A stretch of 10,248 nucleotides of DNA from Deltaproteobacteria bacterium CG_4_8_14_3_um_filter_43_13 (lineage in GTDB: Bacteria; Desulfobacterota; UBA8473), in contig PFIF01000037.1 in assembly GCA_002782605.1 (NCBI GenBank), positions 1-10,248 of the forward strand, in the 5' to 3' direction. The translations under genes were made by a program, and so were the position numbers. Below are positions 1 to 5,572 of the stretch, piece after piece; the stretch's first letter is position 1, and each line of letters starts with the position of its first letter. A model generated the notes under the pieces. The model was not told the DNA's origin and did not search any database. It saw only the letters and a program-made list of their open reading frames with translations.

Positions 1-35
1 CCCTCGCCCTCCCCCCTCAAGGGGGAGGGTTTCTC
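1..35. repeat. G/C-rich hairpin repeat (dispersed type), cut by the window edge
   Basis: A 9-bp stem (7-15 with 21-29) of the form CCCTCCCCC/GGGGGAGGG closes a 5-base loop and is followed by a T-rich stretch. The composition is far richer in G/C than the surroundings. A related but not identical hairpin lies at 5443-5477, so this is probably one member of a dispersed intergenic repeat family. It could also act as a plus-strand transcription terminator for a gene left of the window. The left boundary is unknown because the window starts here. Confidence 0.5.
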
Positions 36-186
36 TTATATTTCAATATGTTTTAAAATAGTTTTTCATAAAACTTTTGACATTACCGCAGCAGGACTTA
101 GGGTAGCTGTTTCATAAAACATCCTGATTTCTCTGGGTAAAATTAGGGGTAAGTATGAAGTAATCAAGTTTTAAGGTTTTAAACCG

Positions 187-240
187 GACAGACATGTAAC
201 ATCAGCGGTTTATGGTTAATACCATGGGGCTTACTGTCTG
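187..240 (-). other. inverted repeat just after the ferredoxin stop codon, possible weak terminator
   Basis: ACAGACA (187-193) and TGTCTGT (234-240) are perfectly complementary and abut the ferredoxin stop codon. Inside them a second hairpin, ATGGT/ACCAT, sits at 211-224. There is no clear U-run on the minus strand after the stem, so intrinsic termination is only a possibility. Confidence 0.25.
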
Positions 241-465
241 TTAAGAAATAAATTTATACACTTCAATTGCGCTCTCTGGGCACATTTTGCCACAGATGGC
301 ACATGCTGTACAATCTTCTTCATTTGCAAAGATCGGCAATTGGTATCCCTGGGCACTAAATTTATCTCCTATGGTGACACAGTCTTTAGGGCAGAACTCT
401 ACGCAATATCCACATCCTTTGCAAAATTGTTCGCTTATGACTATTTCTCCTTTGCTTTTTGCCAT
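241..465 (-). CDS. 2[4Fe-4S] ferredoxin, KorD/VorD-like (2-oxoacid:ferredoxin oxidoreductase small subunit type)
   Basis: This 74-residue protein carries two complete [4Fe-4S] motifs: C15-x2-C18-x2-C21-x3-C25-P and C52-x2-C55-x2-C58-x3-C62-P. The spacer of about 26 residues between the clusters is longer than in clostridial ferredoxins. That is typical of the ferredoxin-like delta subunit of 2-oxoglutarate or branched-chain 2-oxoacid:ferredoxin oxidoreductases. Its expected role is electron transfer from the thiamine-diphosphate catalytic subunits, in the cytoplasm. The ATG at 465 has a good Shine-Dalgarno sequence (AAGGAG, 8 bases upstream). In classical operons the alpha-subunit gene follows directly, but downstream (1-240) there is only non-coding DNA. 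The protein is therefore either a free ferredoxin or a subunit separated from its partners. The fold is certain; the KorD-type assignment is a family-level inference. Confidence 0.85.
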   Translation of the reverse strand: MAKSKGEIVISEQFCKGCGYCVEFCPKDCVTIGDKFSAQGYQLPIFANEEDCTACAICGKMCPESAIEVYKFIS

Positions 466-517
466 GATTTTGACTCCTTGTTAATTTTTTAAAAGTTCTC
501 ATACTGTCTGCATAAAT

Positions 518-546
518 TTTATAGTTGAAAGGGGTGTTAAAATCAA
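518..546 (-). promoter_or_regulatory. candidate sigma-70 promoter for the ferredoxin gene
   Basis: On the minus strand a TTGATT box (541-546) and a TATAAA box (518-523) are separated by exactly 17 bases. Transcription would begin near 511, giving a leader of about 45 bases before the ATG at 465. This is inferred from consensus similarity only. Confidence 0.4.
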
Positions 547-573
547 GTTTTTTTTGATCCAGACCAAAAATCC

Positions 574-602
574 TTGACACAATTGGTTTAATGTGTTAGA
601 AG
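574..602 (+). promoter_or_regulatory. candidate extended -10 promoter for the moaD-pan leader
   Basis: A perfect TTGACA -35 box (574-579) is followed after 17 bases by TAGAAG (597-602), with a TG dinucleotide one base before it (TGT-TAGAAG, extended -10). Transcription would start near 608-610. It is divergent from the ferredoxin promoter, with about 28 bases between the two -35 boxes. Confidence 0.5.
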
Positions 603-608
603 ACACTA

Positions 609-787
609 AATATTAGAAAGATTCGTCAATCTGTTGTCCCGCTTGGATCCAAATATTTGGACTGAGACGGAAGGAACTTAGATAGGGTCGATAAATGGGA
701 TAGTTGATCAGGGGAACTCCTCCTAGGTCTATTCAAATAGCCCATTAATTAGAAAGCCTTCTGGATCAGTCCAGAAGGCTTTTTTGT
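609..787 (+). ncRNA. structured leader or small RNA upstream of the moaD-panBCD operon
   Basis: This gene-free stretch lies between a good promoter and a strong terminator, and no convincing ORF occupies it. Visible structure includes a perfect 5-bp hairpin at 619-632 (AGATT-CGTC-AATCT), a 14-base perfect palindrome at 648-661, overlapping palindromic TTGGATCCAA at 643-652, and a bulged pairing of the segment near 677-684 with 723-732. Bases 658-665 (TGGACTGA) are exactly complementary to 766-773 in the terminator, extendable to about 10 pairs. This pairing would compete with both the terminator and the 648-661 hairpin. The layout suits an attenuator or riboswitch, or an independent RNA of about 175 bases. 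I do not recognise a known RNA class. Panels of known classes (pan motif, TPP, Moco, 6S) were considered without a convincing match. Confidence 0.4.
753..785 (+). terminator. strong intrinsic terminator directly before the moaD start
   Basis: A perfect 13-bp stem (753-765 with 770-782) closes a TCAG tetraloop and runs into six Ts (780-785). The hairpin ends only 18 bases before the ATG at 804. Transcripts from the upstream promoter must pass it to reach the pantothenate operon, which points to conditional termination. The alternative is a separate small RNA with a second, unseen promoter for the operon. Confidence 0.85.
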
Positions 788-803
788 TTTAAGGTTTTAA
801 GTA

Positions 804-1076
804 ATGGCAGAAGTGAATATTCAAGGCATATTTGGAAATCGCTTTTTAAGGGAAAAATTTATCTTAAACTTAAAAGAAGGTGTTTCCATCAAAGAGGTTT
901 TTTCAAAGATCGACAGCCATTTAAAGATCAAATTCTTCAAGAAGAACCTTAAAGGTTTGTCTGGAGGGATTGTAATACTGGTCAATGGTCAACCTGTCCG
1001 CTCGCCTTCAGAGAGTGATATTTCTATAAAAGATGACGATCAGATATCTATCTTAAGGGTTATTGCTGGAGGTTGA
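804..1076 (+). CDS. MoaD/ThiS-family ubiquitin-like sulfur carrier protein
   Basis: The 90-residue product has the size of the beta-grasp sulfur-carrier family and ends exactly in Gly-Gly. The family is adenylated at that C-terminus by a MoeB/ThiF-type E1-like enzyme and then thiocarboxylated, to deliver sulfur for molybdopterin, thiamine or other products. The segment around residues 56-64 (IVILVNGQPV) and the late DDDQISILRVIAGG tail are typical of MoaD-like members. An N-terminal region of basic residues is slightly longer than in E. coli MoaD. The ATG is preceded by a modest AAGG (791-794). The stop lies 44 bases before panB, on the same strand and without a terminator between, so co-transcription is likely. 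Whether it serves molybdopterin, tungstopterin or another pathway cannot be told, as no partner E1 or MoaE gene is present in the window. Confidence 0.82.
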   Translation: MAEVNIQGIFGNRFLREKFILNLKEGVSIKEVFSKIDSHLKIKFFKKNLKGLSGGIVILVNGQPVRSPSESDISIKDDDQISILRVIAGG

Positions 1077-1120
1077 GGCTAAATAAGGTCTCTATTATTC
1101 ATTCAAATGAGGAGGTATAG

Positions 1121-1921
1121 ATGGGAAAGATAACGATCTTAGACTTACAGAGAATGAAAGATAAGGGGGAAAGGATAACGATGCTTACTGCTTATGATTA
1201 CCCTACTGGCAGGATTCTCGATGCCTGTGGGGTGGATATATTATTGGTTGGTGACTCAGTTGGCAACGTTATCCTGGGACATGCCAATACCCTGCCGGTA
1301 TCCATCGGGGATATGATTCACCACACCAAGGCAGTTGCAAGGGCTTGTAAGAATGCGCTTGTTGTCATAGATATGCCGTTTATGTCATATCAGACGAGCA
1401 TAGAGGATGCTAAGAGGAACGCGGGGAGGATGATAAAGGAGAGTGGGGCTGAGGCTGTAAAACTTGAGGGTGGGGCTAATATGGAGAATACTATCAAGGC
1501 TATTACAGATATAGACATACCTGTAATGGCTCATATTGGTCTAACACCCCAATCAGTACATAAAATGGGCGGTTACCGAGTCCAGGGAAGGGAAGACAAG
1601 CAAAGAGAAAAACTGTTGACCGATGCGCTGTCAGTTGAAAGGGCAGGGGCTTTCTCCGTGGTTTTGGAGGCAATCCCCGGTAAACTGGCAAAGGAAGTTA
1701 CCAAAAAGCTAAAAATCCCCACCATAGGTATAGGAGCAGGTGTAAACTGTGATGGCCAGGTATTGGTAATCAACGATTTACTGGGGTTGTCTGGAGAATT
1801 TCGACCTAAGTTTGTAAAGAAATATGTAAATCTGGAGGAGGTGATCTCAAAGGCGGTTAAAGAGTATATCTCGGAGGTAAAGAGTGAAGCCTTTCCCAAT
1901 GATGAGCATAGCTTTCAGTGA
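1121..1921 (+). CDS. panB: 3-methyl-2-oxobutanoate hydroxymethyltransferase (ketopantoate hydroxymethyltransferase)
   Basis: PanB catalyses the first committed step of pantothenate synthesis. It transfers a hydroxymethyl group from 5,10-methylenetetrahydrofolate to 2-oxoisovalerate, giving ketopantoate, in the cytoplasm. The 266-residue length matches the family (about 264). Visible family signatures are LLVGDSVG with the Mg-binding Asp45, VVIDMPF with Asp84, KLEGG with Lys114/Glu116, the HIGLTPQ segment (138-144), and VLEAIP with Glu183, the counterpart of E. coli Glu181. The late IGIGAG and DLLGL motifs are also present. The ATG has a textbook GAGGAGGT site 5 bases upstream. The gene is followed by panC after 33 bases and panD after that. 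No gene for ketopantoate reductase (PanE/IlvC) lies in the window. Confidence 0.97.
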   Translation: MGKITILDLQRMKDKGERITMLTAYDYPTGRILDACGVDILLVGDSVGNVILGHANTLPVSIGDMIHHTKAVARACKNALVVIDMPFMSYQTSIEDAKRNAGRMIKESGAEAVKLEGGANMENTIKAITDIDIPVMAHIGLTPQSVHKMGGYRVQGREDKQREKLLTDALSVERAGAFSVVLEAIPGKLAKEVTKKLKIPTIGIGAGVNCDGQVLVINDLLGLSGEFRPKFVKKYVNLEEVISKAVKEYISEVKSEAFPNDEHSFQ

Positions 1922-1954
1922 TCTGGTAATCTACGTTCAACGAGTGGCATAACC

Positions 1955-2806
1955 ATGAAGACATTAAGTAGCGTCAAAGAAATGCAGGAGTTTGCAGAGG
2001 ACTCACGGTTAAGTGGTAAGACTATTGCCCTGGTCCCAACGATGGGCTTTCTCCACCAGGGTCATCTCGAACTTATGGAAGAGGGGAAGAAAAGGGCTGA
2101 TATTTTAATAATCAGTATATTCGTTAACCCAACTCAATTTGGGGTAGGGGAAGACCTTGAAAAATACCCCAGGGATATGGAGAGAGATAAAAAGTTGGCA
2201 GAGGGAGTTGGGGTGGATATTATATTTGCTCCTTCTGCTTCCGAGATGTATCCCAAAGGCTATCAGACCTATGTCAACGTAAAAGATGTGACCAGGAATC
2301 TGTGCGGTATTTCCAGGCCAACCCATTTCAGAGGTGTAACAACGGTAGTCGCAAAGTTATTCAATATTGTTAAGCCGCACATTGCCATTTTTGGAGAGAA
2401 GGATTTTCAGCAGTTAGTCACCATAAGGCAAATGGTAAAAGACCTGAATTTTGATATAGAGATAGTGGGAATTCCTACTGTCCGAGAGAAGGATGGTCTG
2501 GCGATGAGCTCTAGAAATACTTACCTGACCCCGGAAGAGCGTAAAGCTGCATTGAGTTTGAATCAGGCAATATCTATTGCAAGGGACATCTTCAGGTCAG
2601 GTGAAAGAAGATCCGAAAGTATTCTTCGAGAGGTTAAGAAAAGAATTGAATCAGAGGATTTAACTGACATCGATTATGTTAAGATGTGTGACTCTCAAAC
2701 ATTGGAGGACATTGAAGAAATCGATAGAGGTGCAGTCTTGGCAATAGCAGTGAAGGTTGGCAGGACAAGACTTATTGATAATTGTACTTTTGAAAGAGGA
2801 GAATGA
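1955..2806 (+). CDS. panC: pantothenate synthetase (pantoate--beta-alanine ligase)
   Basis: PanC joins pantoate and beta-alanine to pantothenate with ATP cleaved to AMP and pyrophosphate, through a pantoyl-adenylate. The 283 residues match the usual length. Motifs seen are the nucleotidyltransferase HxGH signature H34-Q-G-H37 inside VPTMGFLHQGHL, the FVNPTQF substrate segment near residue 60, HFRGVTTVV, the FGEKDFQQL block, and the KMSKS-equivalent AMSSRN loop near residue 190. The ATG at 1955 gives the conserved N-terminus, but its Shine-Dalgarno sequence is weak (a loose GAGTGG). It may therefore be translated partly by ribosomes coming from panB, 33 bases upstream. PanC is ordered between the genes supplying its two substrates. 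Confidence 0.97.
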   Translation: MKTLSSVKEMQEFAEDSRLSGKTIALVPTMGFLHQGHLELMEEGKKRADILIISIFVNPTQFGVGEDLEKYPRDMERDKKLAEGVGVDIIFAPSASEMYPKGYQTYVNVKDVTRNLCGISRPTHFRGVTTVVAKLFNIVKPHIAIFGEKDFQQLVTIRQMVKDLNFDIEIVGIPTVREKDGLAMSSRNTYLTPEERKAALSLNQAISIARDIFRSGERRSESILREVKKRIESEDLTDIDYVKMCDSQTLEDIEEIDRGAVLAIAVKVGRTRLIDNCTFERGE

Positions 2807-2834
2807 AAAATCTCGTGAAGGAGGGAGAGGTGAC

Positions 2835-3212
2835 GTGCAGAGAATTATGCTGAAATCCAAAATACACAGGGCGACGGTTACAGACGCTAATCTGGATTAT
2901 GAAGGAAGTATTACCATTGATGAACTCCTAATGGAAGATGCAGGCATAATCCCTTACGAAGCGGTTCATATCTATAATATCTCCAATGGTGAGAGGTTTG
3001 AAACATATGCCATTAAAGGGGAGGCTAACTCTGGCACTATTTGCCTCAATGGGGCTGCTGCCCATAAGGTCAGTGTTGGTGACTTAATAATAATTGCCAA
3101 TTATGCAAACTACTACGAGGAGGAGGCAAGAAACCACGAACCTAAACTTATATATGTTGATCTAAATAATAGGAGGATAGAAAAGAAACCCTCATATATC
3201 CAGTCACTTTAA
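2835..3212 (+). CDS. panD: aspartate 1-decarboxylase precursor (pyruvoyl-dependent), GTG start
   Basis: PanD decarboxylates L-aspartate to beta-alanine, the second substrate of PanC. It is made as a proenzyme that cleaves itself at a Gly-Ser bond to form the pyruvoyl cofactor. The GTG at 2835 was chosen because it has a good AAGGAGGG site 9 bases upstream and yields a 125-residue protein, close to E. coli PanD (126). It also places the YEGS cleavage site at Gly24-Ser25, the same numbering as in E. coli. The frame stays open upstream into the end of panC, but that extension lacks family similarity; an ATG at 2847 would be 4 residues shorter. Further motifs are MLKSKIHRATVTDA at the N-terminus and the GTICLNGAAA block with the conserved NGAAA. 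It lies 28 bases after panC. Confidence 0.96.
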   Translation: MQRIMLKSKIHRATVTDANLDYEGSITIDELLMEDAGIIPYEAVHIYNISNGERFETYAIKGEANSGTICLNGAAAHKVSVGDLIIIANYANYYEEEARNHEPKLIYVDLNNRRIEKKPSYIQSL

Positions 3213-3216
3213 ATTT

Positions 3217-3266
3217 TCTCCTTTCATTTCTGGCAGTATTTGGTATTGGATACTAGAGAAAGGAGA
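3217..3266 (+). other. long interrupted hairpin after panD
   Basis: TCTCCTTTC (3217-3225) pairs perfectly with GAAAGGAGA (3258-3266). Inside it a second 5-bp stem AGTAT/ATACT (3235-3239 with 3250-3254) forms. It begins 5 bases after the panD stop codon. There is no T-run behind it, so it may stabilise the operon mRNA's 3' end or assist termination rather than act as a standard intrinsic terminator. Confidence 0.4.
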
Positions 3267-3323
3267 TATCTCACCCATATTGAGCCTTCTGATGGAGGCT
3301 GCTTAAATTTGAATTGAATATAC

Positions 3324-3352
3324 TTGACCAGCAATAAAGGGTGTGTTAAAGT
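3324..3352 (+). promoter_or_regulatory. candidate extended -10 promoter for the zinc-ribbon/RDD unit
   Basis: TTGACC (3324-3329), a 17-base spacer and TAAAGT (3347-3352) with TG one base before the -10 box. It shares the TGTGTTA(A/G)A -10 region with the promoter at 574-602. The resulting leader would be about 110 bases long. Confidence 0.4.
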
Positions 3353-3471
3353 TTATCTCTCAAAGGGCTATTGCCCAAATCCTTTTTACTTAAGCATTAA
3401 TAGGTATCTCTTTGTGTTTTACCCATTTTTATTTATTAATTAACGGTGGTATACATAGGGGAGATATAAAA

Positions 3472-4263
3472 ATGAAATGTCCTAAATGTGGATTTACCAG
3501 TTTTGACTATCTTGATAACTGCAAAAGGTGTGGCAAGGAATTATTCGAGATAAAAAAAAATCTTAATATTTTATCTGTTGTACCTAGAGACGGGAGTAGA
3601 GATCAATTTCAAACTAAATTGAATGCCGGTGTTCCAGAGGTGCAAGAGATGATAGATACTATGGATTCTTTTATTCAACCAACTACAGAGGCTTTGAGAG
3701 AAGAACCTATAATAGAGGTGATAGACCATGAGATAGAAGATCAAGAGGAGATGGTTTTGGATGATTTGCCTGAGATAAAAGTGGAAGACAAAGAAGATGT
3801 AAAGAGCCATATGGGTTTTGACCTTGAGGGCATTTCAGAAAAACCATTCTCTATGGAAGATGGTTTGGAAGAGGAGACCGCGGAGAAGGAAGAAGCAGAT
3901 GCAGAGATTGTACTACCAGAGATTAGTTTGGGTGATGAAACCTTAGAGGGACCCTTAAAACTTGAATTAGAAGAGCCCAGTGTTGTTCCAGAGCTTACGT
4001 TGGAAGAGGAAGATGCAGGCACAGAGATAGCACTGCCTGAGGTTAGTACAGGCGATGAGATATTGATAGGGTTAGAGGATGGTGAGTTTGCGAAAACCGC
4101 TCAATCAGAGGAAGGTATTGAGATATCTCCCTTAGAGATTGAATCTCCTACAGAAGCACTATATTTTTCAGAACAGCAAGAAGAGGATATAGAAACTATC
4201 CACTTAGACCCTACTAATATAGAGGTTATAGAATTTGAGGAAGAAGAACCTTCATCTAAATGA
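3472..4263 (+). CDS. zinc-ribbon protein with long acidic, low-complexity tail (function unknown)
   Basis: The 263-residue product starts with a zinc ribbon of the form C3-x2-C6 ... C17-x2-C20-G, probably binding one structural zinc. After about residue 60 it is dominated by Glu and Asp, with almost no aromatic residues and no predicted membrane segment, so it is probably disordered. An imperfect internal repeat is visible: residues about 142-159 and 180-198 share the pattern EI-x-LPE-(I/V)-S-x-GDE. The ATG at 3472 was chosen for its GGGGAGA site and because the zinc ribbon follows at once; the frame is open for 20 codons upstream without a good start. It lies 9 bases before the RDD membrane protein gene, so they form one unit. 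A role as a soluble partner of that protein is inferred from the pairing only. Confidence 0.75.
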   Translation: MKCPKCGFTSFDYLDNCKRCGKELFEIKKNLNILSVVPRDGSRDQFQTKLNAGVPEVQEMIDTMDSFIQPTTEALREEPIIEVIDHEIEDQEEMVLDDLPEIKVEDKEDVKSHMGFDLEGISEKPFSMEDGLEEETAEKEEADAEIVLPEISLGDETLEGPLKLELEEPSVVPELTLEEEDAGTEIALPEVSTGDEILIGLEDGEFAKTAQSEEGIEISPLEIESPTEALYFSEQQEEDIETIHLDPTNIEVIEFEEEEPSSK

Positions 4264-4272
4264 AGAGTCAGA

Positions 4273-4833
4273 ATGATAGATATGGAATTCAGCACTGTAG
4301 AGTATCATCCTTCTGAAAACGACCGGCTGATAAGTCCAAAAGAAGGCCAGAAGCCCGGCATTATTGAGGGAGCTGACCTGAATAAGAAAGCAGGTTTTTG
4401 GATAAGGGCACTGGCCTTCTCTATAGACAATATGATACTCCATGTTATATATGCGGTCTTCTTTATTGCAGGTGGTCTGGCTGTATATTTAGCCTCAGAT
4501 ACTAAAGATTGGCTTGTGATTTTGGGCCGAGCATTAATGCTCACCATACCATATAATATAGTTATGCTGGCAATTACAATAGGCTATTTTACATACCTCC
4601 ATGCTTCTACGGGACAGACCATAGGTAAAATGGTTTGCCAGCTAAGGGTTGTCCAGGAAAATGGTGAACCATTAATCTATGGCAAATCGTTTTTAAGATG
4701 GGTTGGGTACTTAGTGTCTGCTGTTGTGCTCAATATAGGTTTTCTATGGGTAGCCTTTGATAAGAATAAGCAGGGATGGCATGATAAGATTGCAAGAACC
4801 TATGTAATAGAGCTGGCAAACGAAAAGACTTGA
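4273..4833 (+). CDS. RDD-family integral membrane protein
   Basis: The 186-residue protein has a soluble N-terminus of about 40 residues and then three hydrophobic regions (about 43-74, 79-113 and 144-165), as in the RDD family (TM2-type domain). Signatures are GFWIRALAFSID, with the conserved Arg and Asp in the first helix, and GQTIGKMVCQLRVV, matching the family GQTxGKxxxxLRVV motif. The terminal QGWHDKIARTYVI supplies the third conserved acidic residue. The family is a poorly characterised set of membrane proteins, with suggested transport roles in some members. The ATG at 4273 is preceded by GAAGAG overlapping the upstream stop codon, so translation is likely coupled. A start at 4282 (three codons later) is possible. 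The stop codon overlaps the -35 box of the tRNA promoter. Confidence 0.88.
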   Translation: MIDMEFSTVEYHPSENDRLISPKEGQKPGIIEGADLNKKAGFWIRALAFSIDNMILHVIYAVFFIAGGLAVYLASDTKDWLVILGRALMLTIPYNIVMLAITIGYFTYLHASTGQTIGKMVCQLRVVQENGEPLIYGKSFLRWVGYLVSAVVLNIGFLWVAFDKNKQGWHDKIARTYVIELANEKT

Positions 4834-4858
4834 CAAGTTTTTTGTGTTCTAATATATA
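4830..4858 (+). promoter_or_regulatory. candidate promoter for tRNA-Phe
   Basis: A perfect TTGACA (4830-4835) and TATATA (4853-4858) are separated by 17 bases. The -35 box overlaps the RDD gene stop codon. Start of transcription near 4865 would leave about 30 bases of 5' leader before the mature tRNA at 4896, removed by RNase P. Confidence 0.55.
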
Positions 4859-4895
4859 TCATTGAGGGTAAAAAGACTGTAGAATTTATCATAAT

Positions 4896-4971
<76 letters not shown>

Positions 4972-4979
4972 CTAATATC

Positions 4980-5016
4980 AAGGGTTAGCCCGCCTATGGC
5001 GGGTTAACCCTTTTTT
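4980..5016 (+). terminator. strong intrinsic terminator after tRNA-Phe
   Basis: A 14-bp stem (4981-4994 with 4998-5011, one G-U pair) closes a TAT loop and is followed by TTTTTT (5011-5016). It ends transcription of the tRNA. It sits between convergent genes, 22 bases from the RRM gene stop codon, and may also help stop minus-strand transcription, although the U-run in that direction is poor. Confidence 0.9.
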
Positions 5017-5037
5017 GTGCCTTCTGTCTGTAGCCTA

Positions 5038-5349
5038 TCAAAATTGCCGCCTGCCGCTATCCCGTCTTCTTCCACCACCACCACGTCCACCACCGCTGCG
5101 GTTGTCGGAACGGGGGCGCGCCTCATTAACATTTATTGTCCGCCCCTTCAATTCCTTGCCATTCAGTCCGGTAATAGCAGCTTGAGCTGTTGCCTTCGCA
5201 GGCATTTCTACAAACCCGAACCCTCTTGATTCACCACTGAACTTATCAGTAACTACATTGACGGATGTGACCTCCCCGAAGGTTTCAAAAAGACTTCGTA
5301 AATCATCATTCTTAACCTCACGTGACAAATTTCCTACAAAAATATTCAT
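5038..5349 (-). CDS. glycine/arginine-rich RRM RNA-binding protein
   Basis: A single RRM domain fills residues 1-78: the RNP2 motif IFVGNL (3-8) and the RNP1 motif RGFGFVEM (42-49) carry the aromatic residues that stack on RNA bases. The tail (about 80-103) is rich in Gly and Arg, as in the small bacterial and cyanobacterial Rbp proteins that bind single-stranded RNA, sometimes during cold stress. The length (103 residues) fits this group. The ATG at 5349 follows AAAGGAG at 7 bases. It is convergent with the tRNA gene. A candidate promoter about 160 bases upstream would give it a long leader containing a G/C-rich repeat. The target RNAs cannot be inferred from the sequence. Confidence 0.93.
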   Translation of the reverse strand: MNIFVGNLSREVKNDDLRSLFETFGEVTSVNVVTDKFSGESRGFGFVEMPAKATAQAAITGLNGKELKGRTINVNEARPRSDNRSGGGRGGGGRRRDSGRRQF

Positions 5350-5442
5350 TTTAGTCTCCTTTTTTAGTACATCTTATGCTGGTTTTGTTATGTCAAACGT
5401 CAGTATAATATACCCCTTAGCCTTCGAAGAGTTTCTTTTTTC

Positions 5443-5477
5443 CTCCTCCCCTTAATCCCCTCCAGCCGGGGGAGGGG
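5443..5477. repeat. G/C-rich hairpin repeat, second copy of the dispersed type
   Basis: CCCCTCC (5457-5463) pairs with GGAGGGG (5471-5477), and a second C-rich arm CCTCCCC (5445-5451) lies just to the left and could pair instead. The composition resembles the hairpin at 1-35 and stands out from the A/T-rich flanks. It falls inside the presumed 5' leader of the RRM gene. The rest of 5350-5572 holds candidate promoter boxes and otherwise A/T-rich DNA. Confidence 0.45.
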
Positions 5478-5509
5478 AAAATTTACTTTTTACGAAGTCG
5501 TCAATTATG

Positions 5510-5538
5510 GTCATAACATTTATATATCATATTGTCAA
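5510..5538 (-). promoter_or_regulatory. candidate extended -10 promoter for the RRM gene
   Basis: On the minus strand TTGACA (5533-5538), a 17-base spacer and TATGAC (5510-5515) with TG one base upstream of the -10 box. The transcript would carry a leader of about 150 bases through the G/C-rich repeat. A second TTGACA at 5391-5396 is nearer the gene but has only a poorly spaced -10 (14 bases). Confidence 0.4.
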
Positions 5539-5572
5539 ATACAAAATATAATATTGCATTTTAACAGGTATT

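Noticed and set aside
386..580. Minus-strand open frame of 64 codons upstream of and overlapping the ferredoxin gene
   Set aside because: It overlaps the start of a well supported gene in another frame and has no family similarity or ribosome binding site.
667..680. GGAAGGAA resembling the conserved loop of SRP RNA
   Set aside because: The following AGCAG and the paired flanks of SRP domain IV are missing.
661..690. CTGAGA followed by GAAC resembling the TPP (THI-box) riboswitch, next to a ThiS-like gene
   Set aside because: The rest of the TPP core (CCTGAT...TAAT.CC...CG.AGGGA) and the closing helix are not present, so the hexamer is probably chance.
168..800. 15-base exact repeat GTTTTAAGGTTTTAA at 168-182 and 786-800
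   Set aside because: It is low-complexity A/T-rich sequence and the flanks are unrelated; the chance level is too high to call it a repeat element.
3365..3387. Small hairpin GGGC-TATT-GCCC followed by a short T-run, as a terminator for the pan operon
   Set aside because: The stem is only 4 bp, it lies 7 bases from the T-run, and it sits downstream of the next unit's promoter.
3741..4022. Serine-rich minus-strand open frame of 93 codons inside the zinc-ribbon gene
   Set aside because: It is the mirror of acidic GAA/GAG codons read on the other strand; the plus-strand gene has a ribosome binding site and a zinc ribbon.
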